From positions 1 to 50,813 of the forward strand of contig SCMY01000020.1 of assembly GCA_005502805.1 (NCBI GenBank): a stretch of DNA of 50,813 bases, written 5' to 3'. Source of the DNA: Rhizobiales bacterium 2SD. GTDB taxonomy: Bacteria; Pseudomonadota; Alphaproteobacteria; Rhizobiales; Beijerinckiaceae. Position numbers and translations under genes: made by a program. Below, in pieces: positions 8,530-16,565 of this stretch (position 1 is the first letter of the stretch; each line of letters begins with the position of its first letter). The notes under the pieces were generated by a model that was not told the origin of the DNA, did no database searches, and saw nothing but the letters and a program-made list of their open reading frames with translations.

Positions 8530-9273
8530 ATGTCGCCTGATGCGGTCGAGCGGCGCAGCGGCGTCGCTCGAACCATTTTCATCACCGGCTTCTGCCTGTC
8601 GGCGCTGATCTGCGCCGGCCTCGGCGTCTGGCAGGTGCAGCGGTTGAGCTGGAAGCTCGACCTGATCGCCCGCGTCGAGGCGCGCCTGAAGGCGCCGCCG
8701 GTCGCAGCGCCCGGGCCGGCCGATTGGCCCGGCATCACGGCCGCAGCCGACGAATATCGCCGCGTCACCCTGCAGGGCCGCTATCTGGATGCGCCGGAGA
8801 CGCTGACCATGGCGGTGACGGAGCGAGGCCCAGGCTTCTGGGTTCTGGCGCCGTTCCGCGTCGATGCCGGCTTCACCCTCCTCGTCAATCGCGGCTTCGT
8901 GCCGGAGGACCGGCGCGCGTCGCAGGATAGGCGCAAGGTCGCCGGAAGCGAGGTAAAGCTGGTCGGTCTCCTGCGGCTGACCGAGCCGGGCGGCGGCTTC
9001 TTGCGTAGCAATGATCCTGCTGCAGGCCGCTGGTATTCGCGCGATGTCGTCGCGATTGCGCAGGCGCAGGGGTTCGGCCGGGTCGCACCCTATTTCATCG
9101 ATACCGACGCAGTCACGGAGCCCGGGCCTCTGCCGCAGGGAGGCATGACCCAGGTCGCCTTCCGCAACACGCATGCGGTCTATGCACTGACCTGGTTCTG
9201 CCTGGCACTGATGAGCGCCGGCGCGGCCGTGTACGCAGCGAGAAAGGGTGCGGACGAGCGGCCCGAAACCTGA
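8530..9273 (+). CDS. SURF1-family oxidase assembly protein
   Basis: A 247-residue membrane protein with one helix at each end (FITGFCLSALICAGLGVWQV near residue 20 and VYALTWFCLALMSAGAAVYA near residue 225) and a soluble middle. The family marks are GVWQVQRLSWK at the start, the central RRVTLQGRYLD, LVNRGFVP and the closing HAVYALTWF. SURF1 proteins help insert heme into terminal oxidases and were first described for heme a enzymes. Here the gene is the last in a bo3 quinol oxidase operon and presumably serves that enzyme. A cyoE heme o synthase gene is not in the operon. Confidence 0.92.
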   Translation: MSPDAVERRSGVARTIFITGFCLSALICAGLGVWQVQRLSWKLDLIARVEARLKAPPVAAPGPADWPGITAAADEYRRVTLQGRYLDAPETLTMAVTERGPGFWVLAPFRVDAGFTLLVNRGFVPEDRRASQDRRKVAGSEVKLVGLLRLTEPGGGFLRSNDPAAGRWYSRDVVAIAQAQGFGRVAPYFIDTDAVTEPGPLPQGGMTQVAFRNTHAVYALTWFCLALMSAGAAVYAARKGADERPET

Positions 9274-9341
9274 TGAAGGCGCCGCGGCTGATCGGCCTCA
9301 GTGTTGCCGGATCGCCGCCAGCTTCCTCACCATGCTTGCAA

Positions 9342-9357
9342 TGGCACGAATCCTGAT
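9342..9357 (+). promoter_or_regulatory. weak sigma54-like site before nasT
   Basis: TGGCACG is a perfect -24 element, but the -12 half reads CTGAT where TTGCT is expected, so the key GC at -12 is GA. It lies about 40 bases before the nasT start. It is offered only as a candidate because nasST genes are often expressed independently of nitrogen status. Confidence 0.22.
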
Positions 9358-9395
9358 TGGGTCGTCCGGTATCGACACGGAATCGACTGCTGAGC

Positions 9396-9980
9396 ATGGC
9401 GCCAAATCTGCGGATCCTCATCGTCGACGCGAACCAGGTTCGAGCCGCGATCATCGAGGACGGCCTGCGGGACGCAGGCTACGAGCAGCTCATCCGCCTC
9501 TCCGCGACGACCGGTCTGGTTGCTGCCATCGAAGCCCATGACCCCGATGTCGTGATCATCGACCTCGAAGACCCGAGCCGCGATGCGTTGGCGGACATGT
9601 TCCTCGTCAGCCGGAATGTGCGGCGGCCGATCACGATGTTCGTCGACCAATCCGACTCCGCCTCGATCGAGGCGGCGGTCGAGGCCGGCGTCTCCGCCTA
9701 TATCGTCGACGGGCTGAAGAAGGAGCGGATGCAACCCATCCTGCAGACCTGCATCAGCCGCTTCAACGCTTTCCGCAAGCTGCGCGAAGAGCTCGAGGAA
9801 GCCCGCTCCCAGCTCGACGACCGCAAGACCATCGATCGCGCCAAAGGCATCGTCATGCGTTTGAAAGGCCTCTCCGAAGACGAGGCCTACGCGCTGATGC
9901 GCCGCACCGCGATGAACGAGAAACGCAAGCTCGTCGACATCGCCCGCTCCCTCATCACTGCCGCGGAGATGCTCAAATGA
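9396..9980 (+). CDS. nasT: nitrate-responsive ANTAR antiterminator
   Basis: A 194-residue two-domain protein. Residues about 5-120 are a response-regulator receiver with the usual aspartate position occupied (IIDLEDP, Asp56), though the acidic pocket is reduced to one Asp (IVDAN). Residues about 130-190 are an ANTAR RNA-binding domain (DRKTIDRAKGIVMRLKG and EAYALMRRTAMNEKRKLVDI). NasT proteins bind paired hairpins in nitrate-assimilation leader RNAs and block terminators. The target is visible about 1.2 kb downstream. The stop overlaps the nasS start in ATGA, fitting the known NasS-NasT pair. An earlier in-frame start exists, but this ATG is followed directly by the first beta strand. Confidence 0.93.
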   Translation: MAPNLRILIVDANQVRAAIIEDGLRDAGYEQLIRLSATTGLVAAIEAHDPDVVIIDLEDPSRDALADMFLVSRNVRRPITMFVDQSDSASIEAAVEAGVSAYIVDGLKKERMQPILQTCISRFNAFRKLREELEEARSQLDDRKTIDRAKGIVMRLKGLSEDEAYALMRRTAMNEKRKLVDIARSLITAAEMLK

Positions 9981-11026
9981 CGACGCTGCACCTGCGGGTC
10001 GGCTTCATGCCGCTGGTCGATGCGGCGCTGCTGATCGCCGCCGCTGATAGCGGCATCGCGCAGGCGCACGGGCTTGCGCTCGAACTCGTGCGCGACGTTT
10101 CCTGGTCGAACCTGCGCGATCGCCTGCATGTGCGCCTGCTCGACGCTGCCCACATGCTGGCGCCGGCGGCGATCGCCTCGACGCTCGGCATCGGCGGCGT
10201 GACCGCGCCGATGGCCGCGCCGTTGATGCTGAACCTCAACGGCAATGCGCTCACGCTCTCGGCGCGCCGCTTCGAAGAGGTGGCGCGCGTGGCGATGGGC
10301 GATCTGGCCGACCCGTCGATCTCGGCGCAGGCGCTCGCGACACTGGTCTCCTCCCGCAAGGCCTCCGGCCTGCCGCCGCTCGCCTTCGCCGCAGTCTTCG
10401 GCTTCTCCTGCCATACCTATCTGCTGCACGACTGGATGGCGCTTGCAGGCCTGCGCCTCGGCGAGGACATCCGGCTCACGATCGTGCCGCCGGTCCGCAC
10501 GGTCGAGGCGCTCGCCAGCGGCGAAGTCGACGGCTTCTGCGCCGGTGCGCCCTGGAACACCCTGGCGGTGGAGGCCGGAGTCGGCGCGATCCTGCATTGC
10601 GGGGTCGACCTGATGCCGGATTGCCCGGAAAAGCTGCTGGCCTGGCGCGCAGACGACGTGGAACGTCGCAGCGAGGCGGTCGCACGTCTGAACGCTGCCC
10701 TCGTCGAAGCGAGTCACTGGGCCTCGAACGAAAGCAATTGGCCGGCCCTCGCCCGGATGCTCGCCGCGCCCGATCGCCTTGCGGCCGCCCCTGCCCTGAT
10801 CGAGGCGATCCTGTGCGGCGAGATCGTCCAGGGCGGCGGGCGCCCGCCTCGGCATGTGCCGTCCTATATCCGCTTCGACGCCGCTGCGATCCGCCCCGAT
10901 CCCGCTTATGCCGATCGCCTGCTCGCCGCGATGGCCCGGGCCGGGCATGTCGATGCAACTCCGGATTTGGTGGAGCGCGCGCGCGCCATCTTCAGGCCGT
11001 TCGCGGAAGAATTGGCGCGGCGATGA
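9977..11026 (+). CDS. nasS: nitrate-sensing NasS, periplasmic-binding-protein fold in the cytoplasm
   Basis: A 349-residue relative of the nitrate/bicarbonate-binding proteins NrtA and CmpA. Like NasS, it has no signal peptide: the protein begins with LHLRVGFMPLVDAALL, directly at the first strand. SCHTYLLHDWMALAGL and FCAGAPWNTLAVEAGVG match the ligand-binding region of the family, and GAPWN is shared with NrtA. NasS is known to hold NasT when nitrate or nitrite is absent and to release it when bound. It is translationally coupled to nasT. An alternative reading as a second transport receptor is unlikely without an export signal. Confidence 0.92.
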   Translation: MTTLHLRVGFMPLVDAALLIAAADSGIAQAHGLALELVRDVSWSNLRDRLHVRLLDAAHMLAPAAIASTLGIGGVTAPMAAPLMLNLNGNALTLSARRFEEVARVAMGDLADPSISAQALATLVSSRKASGLPPLAFAAVFGFSCHTYLLHDWMALAGLRLGEDIRLTIVPPVRTVEALASGEVDGFCAGAPWNTLAVEAGVGAILHCGVDLMPDCPEKLLAWRADDVERRSEAVARLNAALVEASHWASNESNWPALARMLAAPDRLAAAPALIEAILCGEIVQGGGRPPRHVPSYIRFDAAAIRPDPAYADRLLAAMARAGHVDATPDLVERARAIFRPFAEELARR

Positions 11027-11066
11027 AATTCTAGGCGTGCCCGATTTTTGTGCAAATGCGGTAGAA

Positions 11067-11081
11067 TTGTGCGGCGCACAA
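11067..11081. promoter_or_regulatory. palindrome upstream of the nas promoter
   Basis: TTGTGCGGCGCACAA is a perfect palindrome around a central G, about 85 bases upstream of the sigma54 -24 element and in an AT-richer stretch. The distance suits an enhancer bound by an activator such as NtrC. The half-site order (GTGC then GCAC) is reversed relative to the classical NtrC consensus, so the binding protein is not certain. A second partial unit, TTTGTGCAAA, lies at 11047-11056. Confidence 0.4.
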
Positions 11082-11160
11082 AAACACGGAATGTGCAGCA
11101 CCGCTCGCGCACCATCCACGCAAATTGAAACAATTCAAACGCTTGCCCTCGACCCGCGAG

Positions 11161-11177
11161 TTGGCACGGTCCTTGTA
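11161..11177 (+). promoter_or_regulatory. sigma54 (-24/-12) promoter of the nas structural operon
   Basis: TTGGCACGGTCCTTGTA matches the RpoN consensus YTGGCACGRNNNTTGCW at all defined positions but one (TTGT for TTGC). The expected transcription start is near 11188, just before the first leader hairpin. Nitrogen control by NtrC/RpoN is well established for nitrate assimilation genes in Proteobacteria. Confidence 0.75.
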
Positions 11178-11187
11178 GAGATCAGCT

Positions 11188-11290
11188 CGACCGCGGCCAA
11201 TGCTGCCCGCGAGCAAGTTCGAAATCGGAACGCACAGCAACGCCGCTGTCGAAGGGAGCCCCGCAGGGCGCTTTCGCGCGGCGTTTTCGT
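11188..11290 (+). ncRNA. ANTAR-target leader RNA (NasT antitermination element)
   Basis: Two hairpins with six-base loops of the ANTAR pattern AnnGnn are visible. P1 at 11192-11211 is cgcggcc-AATGCT-gcccgcg with one C-C mismatch. P2 at 11234-11249 is acagc-AACGCC-gctgt. They are separated by 22 bases, and loop positions 1 and 4 are A and G in both. The P2 loop and 3' arm (AACGCCGC) are also the 5' arm of the terminator that follows, so the two structures exclude each other. This is the published layout for ANTAR/NasT switches. The leader starts within a few bases of the predicted start of transcription. Confidence 0.82.
11239..11290 (+). terminator. regulated terminator in the nas leader
   Basis: AACGCCGC (11239-11246) pairs perfectly with GCGGCGTT (11278-11285), enclosing a smaller GCCC/GGGC hairpin, and is followed by TTCGTTTTCG, a broken T-run. 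The 5' arm coincides with hairpin P2 of the ANTAR target. It should form when NasT is not bound, and stop transcription about 40 bases before the nrtA start. Confidence 0.7.
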
Positions 11291-11331
11291 TTTCGCGGAC
11301 ACCCCAACTTCGCCGCTCACGAGAGGGATCG

Positions 11332-12651
11332 ATGACGAAGACCGTTCAGAGCAGGGCCCTGGCCCTTCCGGTTAAGCCGAGCCGGCGCGATTTCCTGAAC
11401 CTGACCGGCGCGGCGGCAGTGGCGGCCGCGGCCAAGCTCGCGCTGCCGAACGGGGCCTTCGCGCAGGGCGCAGGCCCCGAGGTCAAGGGCACCCGCCTCG
11501 GCTACATTGCGCTGACCGATGCGGCGCCGCTGATCATCGCCAAGGAAAAGGGGCTCTACGCCAAATACGGCCTGCCCGACATGGACATCGCCAAGCAGGC
11601 CTCCTGGGGCGCGACGCGCGACAACATGGCGCTCGGCTTCAAGAACAACGGCATCGACGGCGGCCACATCCTGCGGCCGAAGACGCATCTCTATTCGACC
11701 GGCAAGGTCATGCAGAACGGCCAGCCGCTGCCGATGTACACGCTGCTCAACCTGAACCAGGACGGGCAGGCGATCTCGGTCTCCAACGAGTACAAGGACC
11801 TCAACGTCCAGAAGGACGCCTCGCCCTTGAAGCAGGCCTTCGAGCGCAAGAAGGCGGCTGGCAAGGAGCTCACCGCCGCGATGACCTTTCCGGGCGGCAC
11901 CCACGACCTCTGGATCCGGTACTGGCTCGCCGCCGGCGGCATCGATCCCGACAGCGACATCAAGGTGATCGTCGTGCCGCCGCCGCAGATGGTGGCGAAC
12001 ATGAAGGTCGGCACCATGGACTGCTTCTGCGTCGGCGAGCCCTGGAACGAGCAGCTCGTCAACCAGAACATCGGCTACACCGCCCTGACCACCGGCGAGC
12101 TCTGGTTCAAGCACCCGGAGAAGATCCTGGGCATGCGCGCCGATTTCGTCGACGCCAACCCGAAGGCGACGCAGGCCATCCTGATGGCGGTCATGGAGGC
12201 CCAGATGTGGGCCGACAAGATGGAAAACCGCCAGGAACTCGCCGAGATCGTCGGCAAGCGGCAATGGTTCAACGTCCCGGTCGGCGACATCAACAAGCGC
12301 CTGCAGGGCGACATCAATTACGGCAATGGTCGCGAGGCCAAGGGCACCAACCTCTACATGAAGTTCTGGGGCGAGGGCGGCACCGTCTCACACCCCTGGA
12401 AGAGCCATGACAGCTGGTTCGTCACCGAGAACATCCGCTGGGGCAAGTTCGACACGAACACCGACATCAAGGCGCTGGTCGACAAGACCAACCGCTCGGA
12501 CCTGTGGTCGCAGGCCGCCAAGACCCTCGGCGTCGCCAATGCGGTCAGCGGCGACTCGCGCGGCGTCGAGACCTTCTTCGACGGCGTGAAGTTCGATCCG
12601 GCGGCGCCGCTCGACTATCTCAAGGCGCTCAAGATCAAGCGGGTGGCCTGA
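11332..12651 (+). CDS. nrtA: nitrate ABC transporter substrate-binding protein
   Basis: A 439-residue member of the NrtA/CmpA family. The N-terminus is a Tat signal: the twin arginine SRRDFLNLTG at about residue 17, a hydrophobic Ala-rich stretch and a cleavage site near GAFAQG. The mature part has GYIALTDAAPLIIAKEKGLY, typical of this family, and a ligand region GEPWNEQLVNQ equivalent to GAPWN in NasS. First gene of the NasT-controlled operon, preceded by GAGAGGG. It delivers nitrate (possibly also nitrite) in the periplasm to the NrtBC importer encoded in the same operon. Bicarbonate or cyanate specificity is less likely given the neighbours. Confidence 0.93.
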   Translation: MTKTVQSRALALPVKPSRRDFLNLTGAAAVAAAAKLALPNGAFAQGAGPEVKGTRLGYIALTDAAPLIIAKEKGLYAKYGLPDMDIAKQASWGATRDNMALGFKNNGIDGGHILRPKTHLYSTGKVMQNGQPLPMYTLLNLNQDGQAISVSNEYKDLNVQKDASPLKQAFERKKAAGKELTAAMTFPGGTHDLWIRYWLAAGGIDPDSDIKVIVVPPPQMVANMKVGTMDCFCVGEPWNEQLVNQNIGYTALTTGELWFKHPEKILGMRADFVDANPKATQAILMAVMEAQMWADKMENRQELAEIVGKRQWFNVPVGDINKRLQGDINYGNGREAKGTNLYMKFWGEGGTVSHPWKSHDSWFVTENIRWGKFDTNTDIKALVDKTNRSDLWSQAAKTLGVANAVSGDSRGVETFFDGVKFDPAAPLDYLKALKIKRVA

Positions 12652-12654
12652 GCC

Positions 12655-13866
12655 ATGGCCGAGCCGCTCGTCATCATCGGCAAGGGCATGGCGGCGACCA
12701 GGCTGGTCGACGAGCTCAGCCAGCGTGCGCTCGGCCGCTATTCCATCGCGGTGATCGGGGCCGAGCCACGGCTTGCCTATAATCGGGTGCTGCTCTCGCC
12801 CTTGCTCGCCGGCGAGATCGGCGAGCCGGAAATCGAGCTGAAGCCAGCCGCCTGGTGGCAGGCGCGCGGTGTCTCGATGCTCTACGGCAAGCCGGTCACC
12901 GGCATCGACCGGGCAGCGAAGACCGTAATGCTGGCCGATGGCCTCGCCCTGCCCTATGGCCAGCTTGTGCTGGCCACCGGCTCGAAGCCGTTGATGCCGC
13001 CGGTGCCGGGCTTCGAGTTGCCGGGTGTCGCGACCTTCCGCGATGTCGCCGATGTCGCTCTGTTCCGCACGGTCGCCGCGACCGGCGCACGCGTCGTGGT
13101 GATCGGCGGCGGCCTGCTCGGGCTGGAGGCGGCCTACGGACTGGCCCGGATTGGCGCCAGGGTCACGGTCCTGCATCTGGCCGACCGCTTGATGGAGCGC
13201 CAGCTCGACCGCGAAGGCGCCGGCCTGCTCGCAGCCGAGATCGCGGCCCGCGGCATCGACATCCGCCTGAACTGCACGGCCGAGCGTTTCGTCGGCACGG
13301 AACGGGTCGAGGGGGTGGAATTGACCGATGGCAGCACGATCCCGGCCGATCTCGTCGTCGTCGCCATTGGTGTGCGTCCGCGCGTCGATCTCGCGGTGGC
13401 GGCCGGGCTCGACGTCAACCGCGGCGTCGACGTCGATGACGGCCTCGCCAGCAATGATCCTTCGATCTTCGCCATCGGCGAATGCGCCGAGCATCGCGGC
13501 CTGGTCTATGGCCTGGTCGAGCCGGCCTATGAGCAGGCCCGCGTGCTGGCGACGCGACTTGCCGGCGGAACGGCACGCTATACCGGCTCGCTGCTGGCGA
13601 CCAATCTCAAGGTCTCCGGCGTCAGCGTCTTCTCGGCCGGTTCCGTCGAACCTGGAGAGGGCGATGAGATCCTGCTGCTGCGCGATCCCGCCATGGCGGT
13701 CTATCGCAAGTTCGTCTTGCGCGAGGGCCGGCTCGCCGGCTGCGTCCTCGTCGGCAACACCACAGGCGCGCTGTTCTATCTCGGGCTGATCCGCTCGCAG
13801 CAGGATATCTCGCCGATCCGCGCCGACCTGCCCTTCGGCGAAGCTTATTGCGCGAGGGCGGCCTGA
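12655..13866 (+). CDS. NirB-N-terminal-like NAD(P)H/FAD reductase of nitrate reduction
   Basis: A 403-residue pyridine nucleotide-disulfide oxidoreductase. The FAD-binding start is VIIGKGMAATRLVDEL, the NAD(P) motif is VVIGGGLLGLEAAYGLARIG at about residue 145, and the second FAD motif is IFAIGECAEHRG. It matches the N-terminal half of NADH-dependent nitrite reductase NirB and the NasC/NasB-type small subunits; the [2Fe-2S], siroheme and rubredoxin parts of NirB are missing. Placed directly between nrtA and nasA, it most likely passes electrons from NADH to NasA, whose C-terminal [2Fe-2S] domain is the natural acceptor. Its stop lies 2 bases before the nasA ATG. Confidence 0.88.
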   Translation: MAEPLVIIGKGMAATRLVDELSQRALGRYSIAVIGAEPRLAYNRVLLSPLLAGEIGEPEIELKPAAWWQARGVSMLYGKPVTGIDRAAKTVMLADGLALPYGQLVLATGSKPLMPPVPGFELPGVATFRDVADVALFRTVAATGARVVVIGGGLLGLEAAYGLARIGARVTVLHLADRLMERQLDREGAGLLAAEIAARGIDIRLNCTAERFVGTERVEGVELTDGSTIPADLVVVAIGVRPRVDLAVAAGLDVNRGVDVDDGLASNDPSIFAIGECAEHRGLVYGLVEPAYEQARVLATRLAGGTARYTGSLLATNLKVSGVSVFSAGSVEPGEGDEILLLRDPAMAVYRKFVLREGRLAGCVLVGNTTGALFYLGLIRSQQDISPIRADLPFGEAYCARAA

Positions 13867-13868
13867 TC

Positions 13869-16565
13869 ATGCGCCACGACGCCCCGCTCGCCAGTCCGGT
13901 TCCGACACGCACGACCTGCCCCTATTGCGGGGTCGGCTGCGGCGTGCTCGCGGCGCCGGACGGCAGGGGCGGCGCCGCGATCGCCGGCGATCCCGATCAC
14001 CCGGCCAATCGCGGCCGGCTCTGTTCCAAGGGCTCGGCGCTCGGTGAGACGCTCGGCCTGGGCACCCGAGTATTGCACCCACTGAAGCGCAATGCCCGCG
14101 GCGCCTATGATCGCGTGTCGTGGGAGGAAGCGCTCGATGCGGTGGCCGCCGGGCTGAAGGCGATCATCGCGCGCGAGGGCCCCGAGGCGGTCGCCTTCTA
14201 CCTTTCCGGCCAGCTCCTGACCGAGGATTATTACGTCGCCAACAAGCTGATGAAGGGCTTCATCGGCTCGCCGCATGTCGACACCAATTCGCGCCTCTGC
14301 ATGGCCTCGACCGTCGCCGGCCATCGCCGTGTGCTCGGCTCCGATACGGTGCCGGGCTGCTATGAGGACCTCGACAGCGCCGACCTGATCGTGCTGGTCG
14401 GCTCCAACACCGCCTGGTGCCACCCGATCCTGTTCCGCCGCATCCAGCAAAACCGCGCCGAGCGCGACGCCAAGGTCGTGGTGATCGATCCGCGCGTCAC
14501 CGCGACCGCGGAAGATGCTGATCTCGTCCTGCCGTTGAAACCCGGCTCAGACAGCGCGCTCTTCGCCGGCCTTCTCGTCCATCTCGCCGATGCCGGCCTG
14601 CTCGACCACGGCTACATCGAGCGCCATGTCGCCGGCTTCGACGCCGCGCTCGCCAACGCTCGCGAGATTGCGCCGGACCTTGTCGCCGTCGCGAACCTAA
14701 CCGGCCTGCCACAGACCGATATCGCCAGCTTCTACGCGCTCTGGGCCGGCACGCCTGCCGTCGTCACCGCCTGGAGCCAGGGCGTCAACCAGTCGGCGCA
14801 AGGCACCGACAAGGTCGCGGCGATCCTGCATTGCCATCTCGCCTCCGGACGCATCGGCAAGCCCGGCGCCGGGCCGTTCTCGCTGACCGGCCAGCCCAAT
14901 GCGATGGGCGGGCGCGAGGTCGGTGGCCTCGCCAACATGCTCGCTGCCCATATGGGCTATTCGCCGGCCGAGATCGACCGCGTCCGCCGCTTCTGGCGCG
15001 CGCCGCGTATGGCCGAGCATGAGGGCCTCAAGGCCGTCGCCATGATGGATGCCGTTGCCGATGGCCGCATCAAGGCGATGTGGGTGATGGCGACCAATCC
15101 GGCGGTCTCGCTGCCGCGCGCCGACGCGGTTCAGGCGGCGCTGCGCGGGCTCGATCTCTTCGTCGTCTCCGAGAACGTGCTCTCCAACGACACGCTCGCC
15201 GCCGGCCCGCATTACATCCTGCCGGCTGCCGCCTGGGGCGAGAAGGACGGCACTGTCACCAATTCCGAGCGCCGCATCTCGCGCCAGCGTGGTTTCCTGC
15301 CGCTGCCGGGCGAGGTGAAGCCGGATTGGTGGATCATCTGCGAGGTTGCCGAACGCCTCGGTTTCGAAGAGGCGTTCGACTATGCCGGCCCGCACGAGAT
15401 CTATGCCGAGCACGCCGCGCTCTCGGCCTTCGAAAACGAGGGCAGCCGCGACTTCGACATCGGCGCTCATGCCGAGCTGACCCGCTTCGCCTACGACACG
15501 CTGCAGCCCGTGCAGTGGCCGGTTCCAGCTGGCAAGCCGGAGGGCACGCCCCGGCTCTTCGCCGAGGGCGGCTTCTTCACCGCCGAACGCAGGGCGATGA
15601 TGCAGCCGCTCGCGGTGCCTGCACTTGCTGCGTCCACCAGCGAGGCCTTCCCGCTGTTGCTCAACACCGGCCGTGTCCGCGATCACTGGCATACGATGAC
15701 GCGCACGGGCCTCAGCGCCCGGCTCTCGGGCCATATCGCCGAGCCGACCGTGCTGGTGCATCCGGACGACGCCATGCACTTCGGTCTCGTCGACAGAGGC
15801 TTCGCCCGCATCGCGACCGCTCACGGCACGGCGATCTTCAAGGTCGCGCTCGACCCGGGCGCGCAGCCAGGCTCACTCTTCGCGCCGATCCACTGGTCAG
15901 CGGAGAATGCCTCCGACGCCCGCATCGGCGCCGCCGTCCACCCGCTGGTCGACCCGTTCTCCGGCCAGCCCGAGCTGAAGGCGACCCCGGCCGCGATCGC
16001 TCCGGTCGCCTTCCGCTCGCGCGGCTTCCTGCTTGGCGCTGAAGACTTCGCATTGCCCGAGGGGAGCTGGTGGACCCGCGTCGCGGTCGAGGGCGGGCAA
16101 GGCCGGCTCTTCGCCACGCAGGCCGATGCCTCCGAACTCATGCAGCGCGCGCGCAAAGACTTCGGCGACGAAGGCCTGCTCGAAATGGTCGATGCCGAGC
16201 GCGGGCTCTACCGCTGTGCCGTGATCCGCGACGGCCGGCTCGCCGCCGCCCTGTTCCTCGGACCAGACCACGACGCCCCGGTCTGGGATGTGGTGAAGCT
16301 CGCCTTTGCCAGCGAGCAAGTCGATCCGCGGCAGCGCCTCGCGCTCCTCTCCGGCCGCAGCCTCGACGGCGCCGCCGATCAGGGCCCGACCGTCTGCGCC
16401 TGCTTCGGCGTCGGGCTGAATGCGATCCGCACCGCCTTCGCCGAGGGTGCGGCCATCACGGTCGAGGATATCGGCCGCAAGCTGAAGGCCGGCACGAATT
16501 GCGGTTCGTGCCTCCCCGAAATCCGCCGCATCGGCGCGCAAGCCCGCGTCGAGGTTCCGGCATGA
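13869..16565 (+). CDS. nasA: assimilatory nitrate reductase catalytic subunit
   Basis: An 898-residue cytoplasmic molybdenum enzyme that reduces nitrate to nitrite. The N-terminal [4Fe-4S] site is Cys17, Cys20, Cys24 and Cys52 (CPYCGVGCG ... LCSKG). The Mo-bisMGD body follows, with DTNSRLCMASTVAGH in the active-site region and GEKDGTVTNSERRISRQR. The molybdopterin dinucleotide-binding domain is near residues 590-720 (NTGRVRDHWHTMTRTG). A BFD-like [2Fe-2S] domain closes the protein: Cys843, Cys845, Cys878 and Cys881. This arrangement is usual for alphaproteobacterial and Klebsiella-type NasA. No signal peptide, as expected. Translation is coupled to nrtB by an ATGA overlap. Confidence 0.95.
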   Translation: MRHDAPLASPVPTRTTCPYCGVGCGVLAAPDGRGGAAIAGDPDHPANRGRLCSKGSALGETLGLGTRVLHPLKRNARGAYDRVSWEEALDAVAAGLKAIIAREGPEAVAFYLSGQLLTEDYYVANKLMKGFIGSPHVDTNSRLCMASTVAGHRRVLGSDTVPGCYEDLDSADLIVLVGSNTAWCHPILFRRIQQNRAERDAKVVVIDPRVTATAEDADLVLPLKPGSDSALFAGLLVHLADAGLLDHGYIERHVAGFDAALANAREIAPDLVAVANLTGLPQTDIASFYALWAGTPAVVTAWSQGVNQSAQGTDKVAAILHCHLASGRIGKPGAGPFSLTGQPNAMGGREVGGLANMLAAHMGYSPAEIDRVRRFWRAPRMAEHEGLKAVAMMDAVADGRIKAMWVMATNPAVSLPRADAVQAALRGLDLFVVSENVLSNDTLAAGPHYILPAAAWGEKDGTVTNSERRISRQRGFLPLPGEVKPDWWIICEVAERLGFEEAFDYAGPHEIYAEHAALSAFENEGSRDFDIGAHAELTRFAYDTLQPVQWPVPAGKPEGTPRLFAEGGFFTAERRAMMQPLAVPALAASTSEAFPLLLNTGRVRDHWHTMTRTGLSARLSGHIAEPTVLVHPDDAMHFGLVDRGFARIATAHGTAIFKVALDPGAQPGSLFAPIHWSAENASDARIGAAVHPLVDPFSGQPELKATPAAIAPVAFRSRGFLLGAEDFALPEGSWWTRVAVEGGQGRLFATQADASELMQRARKDFGDEGLLEMVDAERGLYRCAVIRDGRLAAALFLGPDHDAPVWDVVKLAFASEQVDPRQRLALLSGRSLDGAADQGPTVCACFGVGLNAIRTAFAEGAAITVEDIGRKLKAGTNCGSCLPEIRRIGAQARVEVPA

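Noticed and set aside
11067..11100. Classical NtrC site
   Set aside because: The GCAC-N7-GTGC arrangement is not found; the palindrome has the opposite half-site order. Kept only as an unassigned palindrome.
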